DNA from: Cyclobacterium jeungdonense
GTDB lineage: Bacteria; Bacteroidota; Bacteroidia; Cytophagales; Cyclobacteriaceae
Length of the DNA stretch: 64,000 bases
NCBI RefSeq assembly: GCF_010994275.1
Contig: NZ_WMCD01000015.1
Coordinates: 44,563 to 108,562 of the forward strand
Direction: 5' to 3'
Shown: piece after piece, positions 53,923 to 62,786 of the stretch
How positions within the stretch are numbered: position 1 is the stretch's first letter
How the letters are laid out: every line of letters starts with the position of its first letter
Notes under the pieces: model-generated
What the model was told of the DNA's origin: nothing
Database searches by the model: none
The model's input: only the letters and a program-made list of their open reading frames with translations
Program-made: the position numbers and the translations under genes

Positions 53923-53945
53923 AAAAAAGCCCTTACAAAAGGACT
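53922..53945 (-). terminator. terminator of tig
   Basis: AGCCCTT (53928-53934) and AAGGACT (53939-53945) form a 7-bp stem with one G-U pair and a 4-base loop, followed by a T-rich run on the minus strand. Confidence 0.75.
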
Positions 53946-53970
53946 TTTTATGAACAAATAATTTTTACAA

Positions 53971-55299
53971 TTAGTTTTCGAGTAGTTCTTTAAACTTTTC
54001 CACACCGATCTTTTCTTCCTTTGGCTTAACCTGTTCCCGGACAAAATTCAGAACCTTTTCATTTTGAACAGCTGTTAACATTTGCATGTAATTTTTGCCT
54101 TCGTTACCCTGCAGGTAGTTCTGCAAAAACATGTCCATGTTTTCCTCCATCTGAGAACCCATCCCGGAAGAGGCAAGTTGTTCACGGATCATCGCTTTTG
54201 TTTTTTCAAGAACATCCTCGTGTTCCGCTTTGATTTCATTTTCTTTGGCAATCTGATTGGACAGCAAAGACCAGCTCAATTGATTAGCATAAGCTGGAAA
54301 TTCTTTTTCTACGTCTTCTTTGCTGAACTTTCCTTCGTTCGCTCGAACCAACCATTCTTTTAAAAAGTCTTCTGGAAGATCCAGAGGATGGTTTTTAATA
54401 AGGCTTTCCTTAAGTTGCTCTTCGTTATAAACCGTTACCTCTTTTTGGTAATTTTCCGTTAGAATGGTTTTAATCTTTTTCAAAAACTCGGCTTCAGTGC
54501 TTACCTGATTTGGACCGAACACCTTGTCAAAAAGCTCCTGATCTAAGGTAGCCTCTTCCGTACGATTGATATTCTGTACGGTAAACGTGAAGTTGCCCTG
54601 CAGTTTTTCGGCATCTTCTTTTGCGATATTCAGTGCTTCAGCCAAATCACCTTTGATTGCCTTGGAGGGGTCGAAGGAAATGCTGTCTCCTTTTTTCACG
54701 CCCAGGAATTTTTTAACAGAGCGTCCGTCCATATCTTTTAGGGGGAGTGAAAGCGTTTCTTCGTAACTTCCGTCATCTGCCTTCAGGTCGCCATACAGGA
54801 AATCATTTTCCCCGCTCTCTTCTGGGTTGGTCATTTTCCCATATTGTTTTTTGATATTGTCCAACGCCACATCTACCTCTTTATCGGAAAGCTCAACCGT
54901 ATAATTTTTTGCGTCAAACTTCTGGTCAAGGTTCACATTGATTTTATCAACAAAACCAATTTTATATTCGAATTCGAATTCTTTTTGCTTTTTCCAATCG
55001 ATCGATTGGGAATCTTCTTCAAGGGGGAGTGGATCTCCCAATACCTCAAACTCCTGTTCTTTCAAGTAATCGTTCAGGGATTTGGACAATATGCCATTGA
55101 TTTCCTCCAACAAAACAGAAGTGCCGTAGAGGTTTTTAACCATTCCAAATGGGGCTTTACCAGGGCGAAAACCCTTGATGGTGGCCTTTTTGGCGTAATC
55201 TTTTATTTTGGCATCAACTTTTGATTGATAGTCAGCTTCCTCCAGTTTTATTTTGACGGAGGCTTCGTTGGCCGCATGTTTGTCTAATGTAATTTCCAA
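53971..55299 (-). CDS. tig: trigger factor
   Basis: Trigger factor is the ribosome-bound chaperone that receives nascent chains. The 442-residue protein has the ribosome-binding signature KGFRPGKAPFGMV in the N-terminal domain. A central peptidyl-prolyl isomerase-like part (about 155-240) and a helical C-terminal domain complete it. The start is a TTG (MEITLDKHAA, matching the family N terminus). In many Bacteria tig precedes clpP and clpX, and the same order holds here. Confidence 0.95.
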   Translation of the reverse strand: MEITLDKHAANEASVKIKLEEADYQSKVDAKIKDYAKKATIKGFRPGKAPFGMVKNLYGTSVLLEEINGILSKSLNDYLKEQEFEVLGDPLPLEEDSQSIDWKKQKEFEFEYKIGFVDKINVNLDQKFDAKNYTVELSDKEVDVALDNIKKQYGKMTNPEESGENDFLYGDLKADDGSYEETLSLPLKDMDGRSVKKFLGVKKGDSISFDPSKAIKGDLAEALNIAKEDAEKLQGNFTFTVQNINRTEEATLDQELFDKVFGPNQVSTEAEFLKKIKTILTENYQKEVTVYNEEQLKESLIKNHPLDLPEDFLKEWLVRANEGKFSKEDVEKEFPAYANQLSWSLLSNQIAKENEIKAEHEDVLEKTKAMIREQLASSGMGSQMEENMDMFLQNYLQGNEGKNYMQMLTAVQNEKVLNFVREQVKPKEEKIGVEKFKELLEN

Positions 55300-55328
55300 G
55301 GGATCTGTATTTTGTGTTTACCAATAAC

Positions 55329-55371
55329 AAAAACCCTCCATCCTGATTCACCAAAAAATCAAGATCGAGGG
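55329..55371 (-). terminator. terminator after tRNA-Leu
   Basis: A 15-bp stem (CCCTCCATCCTGATT 55334-55348, AATCAAGATCGAGGG 55357-55371) with one mismatch and one G-U pair is followed on the minus strand by TTTTTG. It separates tRNA-Leu from tig. Confidence 0.8.
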
Positions 55372-55384
55372 ATTTTAAAGGTTG

Positions 55385-55466
55385 TGCGGATGGAGGGACT
55401 CGAACCCCCATGCCTCGCGGCGCTAGATCCTAAGTCTAGTGCGTCTACCAATTTCGCCACATCCGC
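55385..55466 (-). tRNA. tRNA-Leu (anticodon UAG)
   Basis: Read on the minus strand, it folds into a class II tRNA. The acceptor pairs GCGGATG with CATCCGC. The anticodon stem is CTAGA/TCTAG with loop CTTAGGA, giving the anticodon UAG (55430-55432). The T loop is GGTTCGAGTCC. The total is 82 bases with no encoded CCA. Confidence 0.95.
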
Positions 55467-55595
55467 AATAAATAAATAATAAGTATTTTACTTATATCAC
55501 CTTAAAATATAAAACCGTTACAATTGGTAATCTTTGGTCTTATCTTCCGGTAGATTGTTTTTTGATGATATACCGGTGTTTTTTTAATGTGGATG

Positions 55596-55625
55596 CAAAG
55601 GTAATCATCAATTTTAAAGTTTCAA
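55596..55625 (-). promoter_or_regulatory. consensus promoter for tRNA-Leu
   Basis: On the minus strand TTG (55625-55623), a 19-base spacer and TACCTTTG (55603-55596) match TTG-N19-TAnnTTTG exactly. Transcription would start near 55590, giving a leader of about 120 bases before the tRNA. Confidence 0.65.
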
Positions 55626-55704
55626 TATCTTAGTCTAAAAAAATTTAAAATATTACTTTAAGATTTGATTCCATCGACGGGATTAATTTTATAACTTGTA
55701 TCGT

Positions 55705-57924
55705 ATGATCAAAGTTGATGTAGACGAAGAAAGGAAGGAAATACTCAAAAGGTATCGCAAACTGCTGAAAGTCGCCAAGCCCTTGTTAAAAGCCGGCGAT
55801 GCCAAATTGATCAAAAAAGCGTTCAATGTGGCCAGTGAAGCTCATAAAGAGATGAGGCGAAAATCCGGAGAGCCTTATATTTATCATCCCCTGGAAGTAG
55901 CCTTGATTTGTGTGGAGGAAATTGGTTTGGGAACTACGAGTATTATCTCCGCCTTACTTCACGACGTGGTAGAGGATACGGATCTTGAGCTTGAAGATAT
56001 TGAGCGCGAATTTGGTATTAAGGTAGCCCAAATCATCGACGGTCTGACGAAGATAGCAGGAGTCTTTGATTATGGTACCTCCCAGCAGGCGGAAAATTTC
56101 CGAAAAATGCTGATTACCCTCTCGGATGACGTGCGGGTAATTCTTATTAAATTAGCAGATAGGCTAAATAACATGCGGACCCTGGAATCGATGCCCAGGC
56201 ACAAGCAGTTAAAAATTGCCTCCGAAACAAAATTTCTTTATGCCCCGCTCGCACACAGGTTGGGTTTGTATTCCATCAAGTCGGAATTAGAGGATTTACA
56301 TTTAAAATTCGTTGACAGGGATGCCTATGAGTTTATTATCAAGAAAATAAGTGACTCCAGGCTTTCCAGGAATAAGTTTATTAAAAACTTTATCGCACCC
56401 ATAGAGAATGAATTAGAAGATCAGGGGTTTAAGTTCTTGATAAAAGGGCGGCCAAAATCCGTGTACTCCATTTACAATAAAATGAAGTCTCAGAACATAC
56501 CCTTCGAGGAGGTTTTTGACTTGTTTGCGATTCGAATCATCATTGATACTCCCTATGAAAACGAAAAGGCGGATTGCTGGCAGGCATATTCTATTGTGAC
56601 GGACTTCTACCGTCCTAACCCCGACAGACTGAGAGATTGGATCAGTACTCCACGGGCTAATGGTTACGAATCCTTACATACGACAGTGATGAGCCAGACC
56701 GGGCAGTGGGTCGAGGTGCAGATTCGGACCCAACGGATGGACGATATTGCCGAACGAGGGTATGCCGCCCATTGGAAATATAAGGAAAAGGAAAATGCTC
56801 CCGAAAAAGCCGCCGGAAGTCTGGACGAATGGATCACCCAGGTGCGGACCCTGTTGGAGAATAACGATGGCTCCGCCATCGAATTCATGGATGATTTCAG
56901 GGGGAATTTGTTCCAGGATGAGGTATTTGTTTTTACGCCAAAAGGGGATTTGAAAGTAATGCCTTTTGGGGCCACCGCCCTTGATTTTGCGTTTGAGATC
57001 CATTCGGAAGTGGGGGCCAAATGCATTGGAGCGAAAGTGAACCAAAAACTGGTGTCCATTGGGCATAAATTAAAAAATGGAGATCAGGTAGAAATCCTTA
57101 CATCGAATAAGCAGAAGCCTACAGAGGATTGGCTGAAATCCGTTGTGACCTCCAGAGCAAAGGCAAAAATTAAAGATGCCCTCAAGGAGGAGAAAAAGGG
57201 ATACATGCTCGACGGAAAAGAGATCGTTCAAAGAAAGCTAAAGCAGATGAAGATAAATTTCTCCTCTGAAATCGTAGAGCAACTGAGAGCCTTTTTCGAG
57301 ACTAAGACCACCTCGGAGTTTTATTATAAAGTAGGCCGCGGAATCATTGATCCGACGGCCATAAAAAGCTTCAAGGACTTTAAGCAAAAGAAAAAATCCA
57401 GAAAGAATCCCTTACTTCACGTAACGGACGAAAAATCATTTACAAAAGAGATCAAAAACCTGAAAGGGCCCGATCACGACCAGCTACTCATTGGAGAGGA
57501 CATGGATGTGGTGGATTATATCCTGGCAAAATGTTGTAATCCCATTCCCGGCGATGATGTTTTCGGCTTTGTGACCGTTAATGAAGGAATAAAAATTCAT
57601 AGAACAGCCTGCCCGAATGCGCTGGAGCTTTTATCCAATCATGGTAACCGGGTAATTAAAGCTCGATGGACCAGCCAGCAGCAAATTGCCTTTTTAGCAG
57701 GACTCAAAATAGTGGGAACCGATAGGGTGGGGTTGATTAGCGATCTCACGAAAGTAATCTCCAATGAACTGAAAGTAAACATGCGCTCTATAACCGTAGA
57801 TTCTGACAGCGGAATTTTTGAAGGAAGTATCAAGCTGTACGTTCACAGTACCCACCACCTCGAAAAACTCATCGACAACCTTTCCAGGGTACCTGGCGTT
57901 CTGAAAGTGGCGCGATTCGATTAG
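55705..57924 (+). CDS. bifunctional (p)ppGpp synthetase/hydrolase
   Basis: RelA/SpoT family protein (739 aa) that makes and breaks the stringent-response alarmone. The HD hydrolase site is intact (HDVVEDTD near residue 95, HPLEVALI). The synthetase domain has GRPKSVYSIYNKM, YESLHTTVMSQTG and VQIRTQRMDDIAERGYAAHW. TGS and ACT domains follow at the C terminus (from about 400 and 660). Both activities look possible. The start is the ATG at 55705; an in-frame TTG lies nine bases before. It heads the cluster ending with purA. Confidence 0.95.
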   Translation: MIKVDVDEERKEILKRYRKLLKVAKPLLKAGDAKLIKKAFNVASEAHKEMRRKSGEPYIYHPLEVALICVEEIGLGTTSIISALLHDVVEDTDLELEDIEREFGIKVAQIIDGLTKIAGVFDYGTSQQAENFRKMLITLSDDVRVILIKLADRLNNMRTLESMPRHKQLKIASETKFLYAPLAHRLGLYSIKSELEDLHLKFVDRDAYEFIIKKISDSRLSRNKFIKNFIAPIENELEDQGFKFLIKGRPKSVYSIYNKMKSQNIPFEEVFDLFAIRIIIDTPYENEKADCWQAYSIVTDFYRPNPDRLRDWISTPRANGYESLHTTVMSQTGQWVEVQIRTQRMDDIAERGYAAHWKYKEKENAPEKAAGSLDEWITQVRTLLENNDGSAIEFMDDFRGNLFQDEVFVFTPKGDLKVMPFGATALDFAFEIHSEVGAKCIGAKVNQKLVSIGHKLKNGDQVEILTSNKQKPTEDWLKSVVTSRAKAKIKDALKEEKKGYMLDGKEIVQRKLKQMKINFSSEIVEQLRAFFETKTTSEFYYKVGRGIIDPTAIKSFKDFKQKKKSRKNPLLHVTDEKSFTKEIKNLKGPDHDQLLIGEDMDVVDYILAKCCNPIPGDDVFGFVTVNEGIKIHRTACPNALELLSNHGNRVIKARWTSQQQIAFLAGLKIVGTDRVGLISDLTKVISNELKVNMRSITVDSDSGIFEGSIKLYVHSTHHLEKLIDNLSRVPGVLKVARFD

Positions 57925-57958
57925 CCAGAGGAAAGCCGCCTTTTTAAAATAAGAACTG

Positions 57959-57966
57959 TATATTTG
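57959..57966 (+). promoter_or_regulatory. candidate -7 element of the fur-like gene
   Basis: TATATTTG matches TAnnTTTG, 17 bases upstream of the ATG. No TTG at the standard distance is seen. Confidence 0.4.
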
Positions 57967-57982
57967 TAAAAAAAAGTAACGT

Positions 57983-58477
57983 ATGGCTTCAAATGAAAGT
58001 CTTTACGAGAAAGTAAAGAAAATATTTACTGCCTACCTGGAAAACAAGAAGCTGAGGAAAACACCAGAGAGGTATGCAATATTGGAGGAGATTTACAGCC
58101 GTGGAGGACATTTTGATGTGGAAGGGTTGTATATCAGCATGAAAAATAAAAATTACCGGGTAAGTCGCGCTACGGTATACAATACCTTGGATTTATTGGT
58201 AGAATGTGATTTGGTCACCAAGCATCAGTTTGGGCAGAATCTCGCCCAGTATGAAAAGTCTTATGGATACAAGCAGCACGATCACCTTATCTGTACAGAA
58301 TGCCATCAGGTGAAGGAATTTTGTGATCCCCGCATACAGAATATTCAAAATACGGTTGGAGAAGTATTGCACTTCAACATCATTCATCATTCTTTATTAT
58401 TGTACGGTAATTGCACAGATGACAATTGCGAATACAAGCAAGGAGCAAAATCGGTAAAAACACAAAATAAAATGTAA
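57983..58477 (+). CDS. Fur-family transcriptional regulator
   Basis: The 164-residue protein has a winged helix (about 15-85, ATVYNTLDLLVECDLV) and a metal-binding dimerisation domain. The structural zinc site is HDHLICTECHQVKEF; a second cysteine pair is in GNCTDDNCEYK, spaced CxxxxC. It could be Fur, PerR or Zur; I cannot tell which metal is sensed. The STAS gene follows three bases after the stop codon. Confidence 0.9.
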   Translation: MASNESLYEKVKKIFTAYLENKKLRKTPERYAILEEIYSRGGHFDVEGLYISMKNKNYRVSRATVYNTLDLLVECDLVTKHQFGQNLAQYEKSYGYKQHDHLICTECHQVKEFCDPRIQNIQNTVGEVLHFNIIHHSLLLYGNCTDDNCEYKQGAKSVKTQNKM

Positions 58478-58480
58478 GCT

Positions 58481-58825
58481 ATGAAAGCAGCATTTGAATC
58501 TTATGTGCAGGACGAAACCCTGATATTGAAGATCAAAGGGGATTTGATTGGTGACGAGTCAGGACCTCAATTGGTGGGTATTGTTTCAGATGGGCTTCAG
58601 GAGGGTATAAAAAAATGTATCGTTGATCTTAGTCAGGTTAGGTACATCAGTTCTAGTGGAATAGGTGTGTTAATTACCATTCTCACCAAGATGAGAAATG
58701 CTGATGGAGAAGTTTACCTGACATCTCCTTCCGAACATGTCAAGAAGCTACTGATCATCACAAAACTTAATAATATTTTTACAGTATTTGACACGCTCGA
58801 AGACGCTTTAAATCAATCCAGGTAA
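58481..58825 (+). CDS. STAS-domain protein (anti-sigma factor antagonist type)
   Basis: A 114-residue stand-alone STAS domain like SpoIIAA/RsbV. The conserved phosphorylatable serine region is VRYISSSGIGVLI (around residues 56-68). The partner kinase/anti-sigma factor is not in this window. It is encoded three bases after the fur-like gene, so the two are one transcript. The function in Bacteroidota is not established, as few members have a classic SigB system. Confidence 0.85.
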   Translation: MKAAFESYVQDETLILKIKGDLIGDESGPQLVGIVSDGLQEGIKKCIVDLSQVRYISSSGIGVLITILTKMRNADGEVYLTSPSEHVKKLLIITKLNNIFTVFDTLEDALNQSR

Positions 58826-58941
58826 TTCTCAGATTTATTTTTAATTCGAATAAAACGGTGCAGTAAGTTGTAATATTTTACAATACTGGCAATCTTCACG
58901 GCAAATTTTGATTAAAGACTTTATATTATTTTATACATACA

Positions 58942-60213
58942 ATGAAAATGGACGTTCTTTTAGGTCTCCAATGGGGTGACGAAGGCAAGGGAAAAGTAGT
59001 GGACTACCTGGCACCAGATTATGAAATGGTTGCTAGATTTCAGGGAGGCCCAAATGCCGGTCATACCTTAGAGTTTGATGGTATTAAACATGTATTGCAC
59101 CAGATTCCCAGTGGTATTTTCAGATCAAACATTAAGAATATTATAGGAAACGGAGTGGTATTGGATCCGGTGGTACTCAGAAAGGAAATTGAAGCACTGA
59201 AGAAATTTAACATTAATTTCAAAGAGAACCTGGCGATTTCCAAGAAAGCAACCATCATTCTGCCTACGCACAAATTACTCGATGCCGCCTATGAAAAATC
59301 TAAAGGGGATAAAAAAATTGGTTCTACCTTAAAAGGAATTGGCCCTACCTATCAGGATAAAATTGGCAGAGTGGCCCTTCGGGTAGGAGACATGCTCGCT
59401 CCCGATTTTGAGGAAAAATATAATGACTTGGTAAAGCGGCACCAATCCATTTTGGATTATTATCAATATAGTCTAAAAAACCTTCCAGCACTTGAGGAGG
59501 ATTTTTTCGAAGCGGTTGCATTTTTCAAGTCTCTTCAATTGGTTGAAACAGAGTTTGAAGTAAATGCAGCTATTAAATCGGGAAAAAGAGTACTGGCTGA
59601 AGGAGCACAAGGGTCTCTTTTGGATATTGACTTTGGAAGTTACCCCTTTGTCACGAGCAGTAGCACCATGACCGCCGGGGCCTGCACCGGCCTGGGTGTA
59701 CCTCCTTCTTCCATTGGAGAGGTTTTTGGGATTTTTAAGGCCTACTGCACCCGGGTGGGCAGTGGTCCGTTTCCAACGGAACTTTTTGATGCTGATGGCG
59801 AAAAAATGAGAAGGGAAGGCAATGAATTTGGTTCCACCACCGGTAGGGCCAGGCGATGCGGATGGCTTGATATCCCAGCACTTAAATATTCCATTATGAT
59901 CAATGGCGTTACCCAGCTATTTATGATGAAGGCGGATGTGCTCAATAATTTCGAGGAAATTAAGATTTGTACGGGATACGAACTCTCCGATGGATCCATC
60001 ACCGACCAGTTGGCGTTGAGCGGGACAGGTCAGGAGTTGCGACCGGTATATCAGAATATGAAGGGATGGAATTGCAGCCTGGATACGGTTCAGAAATACG
60101 ATGATTTCCCCAAACCTCTAAAGGATTATGTGGTGTACCTCGAGAGCTTATTAGAAGTACCTATCAGAATGGTATCCGTAGGACCCGACAGAAAAAAGAC
60201 TATCTTGAAATAA
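58942..60213 (+). CDS. purA: adenylosuccinate synthetase
   Basis: The enzyme makes adenylosuccinate from IMP, aspartate and GTP, the first step from IMP to AMP. The 423-residue protein has the GTP-site GLQWGDEGKGKVVDYL, GNGVVLDP, KGIGPTYQDKIGR, EGAQGSLLDIDFG and SSTMTAGACTGLGVPP. It is cytoplasmic and of normal length. It begins about 115 bases after the STAS gene. A strong hairpin follows. Confidence 0.96.
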   Translation: MKMDVLLGLQWGDEGKGKVVDYLAPDYEMVARFQGGPNAGHTLEFDGIKHVLHQIPSGIFRSNIKNIIGNGVVLDPVVLRKEIEALKKFNINFKENLAISKKATIILPTHKLLDAAYEKSKGDKKIGSTLKGIGPTYQDKIGRVALRVGDMLAPDFEEKYNDLVKRHQSILDYYQYSLKNLPALEEDFFEAVAFFKSLQLVETEFEVNAAIKSGKRVLAEGAQGSLLDIDFGSYPFVTSSSTMTAGACTGLGVPPSSIGEVFGIFKAYCTRVGSGPFPTELFDADGEKMRREGNEFGSTTGRARRCGWLDIPALKYSIMINGVTQLFMMKADVLNNFEEIKICTGYELSDGSITDQLALSGTGQELRPVYQNMKGWNCSLDTVQKYDDFPKPLKDYVVYLESLLEVPIRMVSVGPDRKKTILK

Positions 60214-60235
60214 GTTTACCTAAATTTTACACACA

Positions 60236-60277
60236 AAAAAAGGCTTCTTTTTACCATAAAAAAGAAGCCTTTTTTGA
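60236..60277 (+). terminator. terminator of purA
   Basis: AAAAAGGCTTCTTTTT and AAAAAAGAAGCCTTTTTT form a long AT-flanked stem, with a GGCTTC/GAAGCC core and T-runs on both strands. Confidence 0.85.
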
Positions 60278-60458
60278 TTTGGAATTTATTTACCTATCTT
60301 AATACCGGATCTTGAATTACCCATGGTTTCTTGCTGGTAGCGGATAGGGTTAGCAAGGGTATCGGATGTAAAACCTATTGGTAGCCGTATTGCTTATCTG
60401 ATTGCAAAGGATAATTTGGTTGAATTAAAGGTTCTTCTTTACTTTCTTTCAATTTGAC

Positions 60459-62786
60459 ATGCCCAAACCAGTCGCTCTTCTAATCCTGATTTGTTTGCTT
60501 CATTCGTCCTCCTGGGTGTATGGACAGCAGGGGTTTCCTTATTGCGAATCGTTTCAGGGGCAAATACAACGGGGACACACCGTTCTGGGCGGAAATGCAA
60601 AGCTTTTTGGTAGCACCTTACGGCTTACAGAAGCGGTAATGGATCAAAAAGGATACGTGTACATCGATATTCCATTTTCCTCTAATTTTGGAGTAAAAGC
60701 CTCCTTTGAATATTTCAGTTACGGTGGAGACGGGGCAGATGGGCTGACGGTTTTTTTATTTGATGGAGCCAGCAACGGATTTTCCCCCGGAGGGTTTGGC
60801 GGCTCCCTGGGCTACGCTCCCCGGTTGGGTGGGAATGGGCTGACCCGGGCCTACATGGGAATCGGTTTTGATAGTTTTGGAAATTTTGGAAATACATCAG
60901 AAGGAAAAAAGGGTAGTTTTCCCGGCCCATCGTCCGCATTGCATCCAAACAGCATCGTCGTCCGGGGCCCTGGACAGGGAAGCAATGGCTACGAATTTAT
61001 TGCGGGTGTTAAAACCAATGAAGGGGGCATTTTTGGTTTGCCCGCCGACCAACGTTTTACAATTAGTTCGGGAGGTATAGGCACGGGCAGGATTGCTGAC
61101 CCTGACACTCCAGGTTACCGGAAAGTGCTGGTGAAGTTAAGACCAGATGATACAGGAGTCGGATACCGATTGGATGTTGAAATGATTTTCACTACTGCTC
61201 GTGGAAACCCCAGGCAAATATCCTTATTGGAAAACGTGAGGTATCCGTTTCCGGCTCCCGAAACCCTAAAAATTGGGTTTGCAGCCGCAACAGGTGGTGA
61301 AACAAATATTCATGAAATACGAAATCTTCTGATAGAGGTCGCGGATGAAGACGACCTTGCCTTTCCAGCTACCGAGCCCGTGGAAGATTTAACGGTGTGT
61401 CTGGGGCAGGAAAATTTTCTCGAGTTGCCTGCAGAAAAAGTCAATTTACCGAATGAAAATTCACGAATATCCTGTATACGATTTTTCGAGTCTCAGGAAT
61501 CCATACCCGAGCAAAATGCGGATCCATGTTTGGCAGGAGATTGTGAAGGTACCGGTGGTATATTGAAGCTCCAGGAAGGAACCTTTAAGTATTCGGGACA
61601 GGGGGGGCAATTTTCTTTCACTCCCAATGAAGGGTTCAATGGGTCGGAAGTGCAGGCCTATTTTACCGTTACGGATAACTATGGGAAAACATCATCAGGA
61701 TCTGTCATAAATTTGCAGGTGTATGAAGCCCCTGAACCCATCACCCTAATGATAAACGACCTTCCTCTTCAATCTATAGAAGCTTGTCCGGAGGAAGAAC
61801 TGGTTCTGAGTGTGTATTCATTGGATCCCATTCTTTCTTATGCATGGTTTAAGGATGGAAACGTAATGGAAGGAGAGACAGGTCCCGAATTAGTGATATC
61901 CGAAGCTGGGAATTATTTTGGCATGGTACAATCCTTCCAGGGCTGCCCGTTGCGAACGGATACGATCCAAATAAATTTTCCTGAATTTCCGGATCTGGAA
62001 ATAGCACCGTCTGTTTTCGCTTGCCAGCCAGATGTTTTTCCCGATGTGAGGGATTACATTGTAGACTTCGATGAGGAACTATACGATTATCAGGTAGAAT
62101 CGGAAGTGGGAGCAATTTTTGAAAATCAAGCCATTACAGGTATTTCAGAGGAGGGACTTTACTACCTTCGTGTGAAACCCAGAGAAATTGATTGCTGGTC
62201 GGATCCGGTTACCTTTAGGGTAAGTGTACCTGATGAACCGCTGGAGGCTTATTTTGACTATGTATTAAATGCTACCGGCCTTAAAGAGGAATCAGCAGAT
62301 GGCATCCTTGCGGATGACCGAATTCGCTTTTTGGATCAATCTGCCGGTCTTCCTCAAAGTTGGTCCTGGGATTTTGGAGACGGCACCGTAAGCAATCAAC
62401 GATCACCTTCCCATGTATTCGGAGAGAAGGGGGAATTTATGGTAACCCTCACCGTCAAGACCGGTATGGATTGTGAGTCTTCGTATCAGATGCCGATCCT
62501 AATCAGAAGAACGTATAGGGTTATGTTTCCTACCGGATTTACCCCTACGCGTTCGGAAGACATGTTTTTCATGCCTAAAATGAAAGGCATCGCTTCAATG
62601 GACCTTAAGGTATTTAGCGGGTGGGGAGAATTTTTGTTCCATACCACAGACATGAACGGTGATGGCTGGGACGGTACGTTGAATGGCAGCCCCTTACCTC
62701 CCGGAACCTACGCTTACCGGGCTGATTTTGAGACAACCAGAGGGGAAAAGGTATCCCGATCTGGAAAATTCCTGTTAATCAGATGA
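60459..62786 (+). CDS. secreted L-type lectin-like protein with T9SS type B sorting domain
   Basis: The 775-residue protein starts with a signal peptide (about 1-22). A legume-lectin-like beta-sandwich follows (about 25-290, GGDGADGLTVFLFDGAS, MGIGFDSFGNFGN), then an immunoglobulin-like or cadherin-like region (about 300-600) and a PKD-type domain (QSWSWDFGDGTVSNQRS). It ends in a C-terminal gliding-motility-type domain (PTGFTPTRSEDMFF, GDGWDGTLNGSPLPPGTYAY). Type B sorting domains direct proteins to the cell surface by T9SS together with a PorP/SprF partner, here the next gene. Sugar binding is inferred from the fold. Confidence 0.85.
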   Translation: MPKPVALLILICLLHSSSWVYGQQGFPYCESFQGQIQRGHTVLGGNAKLFGSTLRLTEAVMDQKGYVYIDIPFSSNFGVKASFEYFSYGGDGADGLTVFLFDGASNGFSPGGFGGSLGYAPRLGGNGLTRAYMGIGFDSFGNFGNTSEGKKGSFPGPSSALHPNSIVVRGPGQGSNGYEFIAGVKTNEGGIFGLPADQRFTISSGGIGTGRIADPDTPGYRKVLVKLRPDDTGVGYRLDVEMIFTTARGNPRQISLLENVRYPFPAPETLKIGFAAATGGETNIHEIRNLLIEVADEDDLAFPATEPVEDLTVCLGQENFLELPAEKVNLPNENSRISCIRFFESQESIPEQNADPCLAGDCEGTGGILKLQEGTFKYSGQGGQFSFTPNEGFNGSEVQAYFTVTDNYGKTSSGSVINLQVYEAPEPITLMINDLPLQSIEACPEEELVLSVYSLDPILSYAWFKDGNVMEGETGPELVISEAGNYFGMVQSFQGCPLRTDTIQINFPEFPDLEIAPSVFACQPDVFPDVRDYIVDFDEELYDYQVESEVGAIFENQAITGISEEGLYYLRVKPREIDCWSDPVTFRVSVPDEPLEAYFDYVLNATGLKEESADGILADDRIRFLDQSAGLPQSWSWDFGDGTVSNQRSPSHVFGEKGEFMVTLTVKTGMDCESSYQMPILIRRTYRVMFPTGFTPTRSEDMFFMPKMKGIASMDLKVFSGWGEFLFHTTDMNGDGWDGTLNGSPLPPGTYAYRADFETTRGEKVSRSGKFLLIR

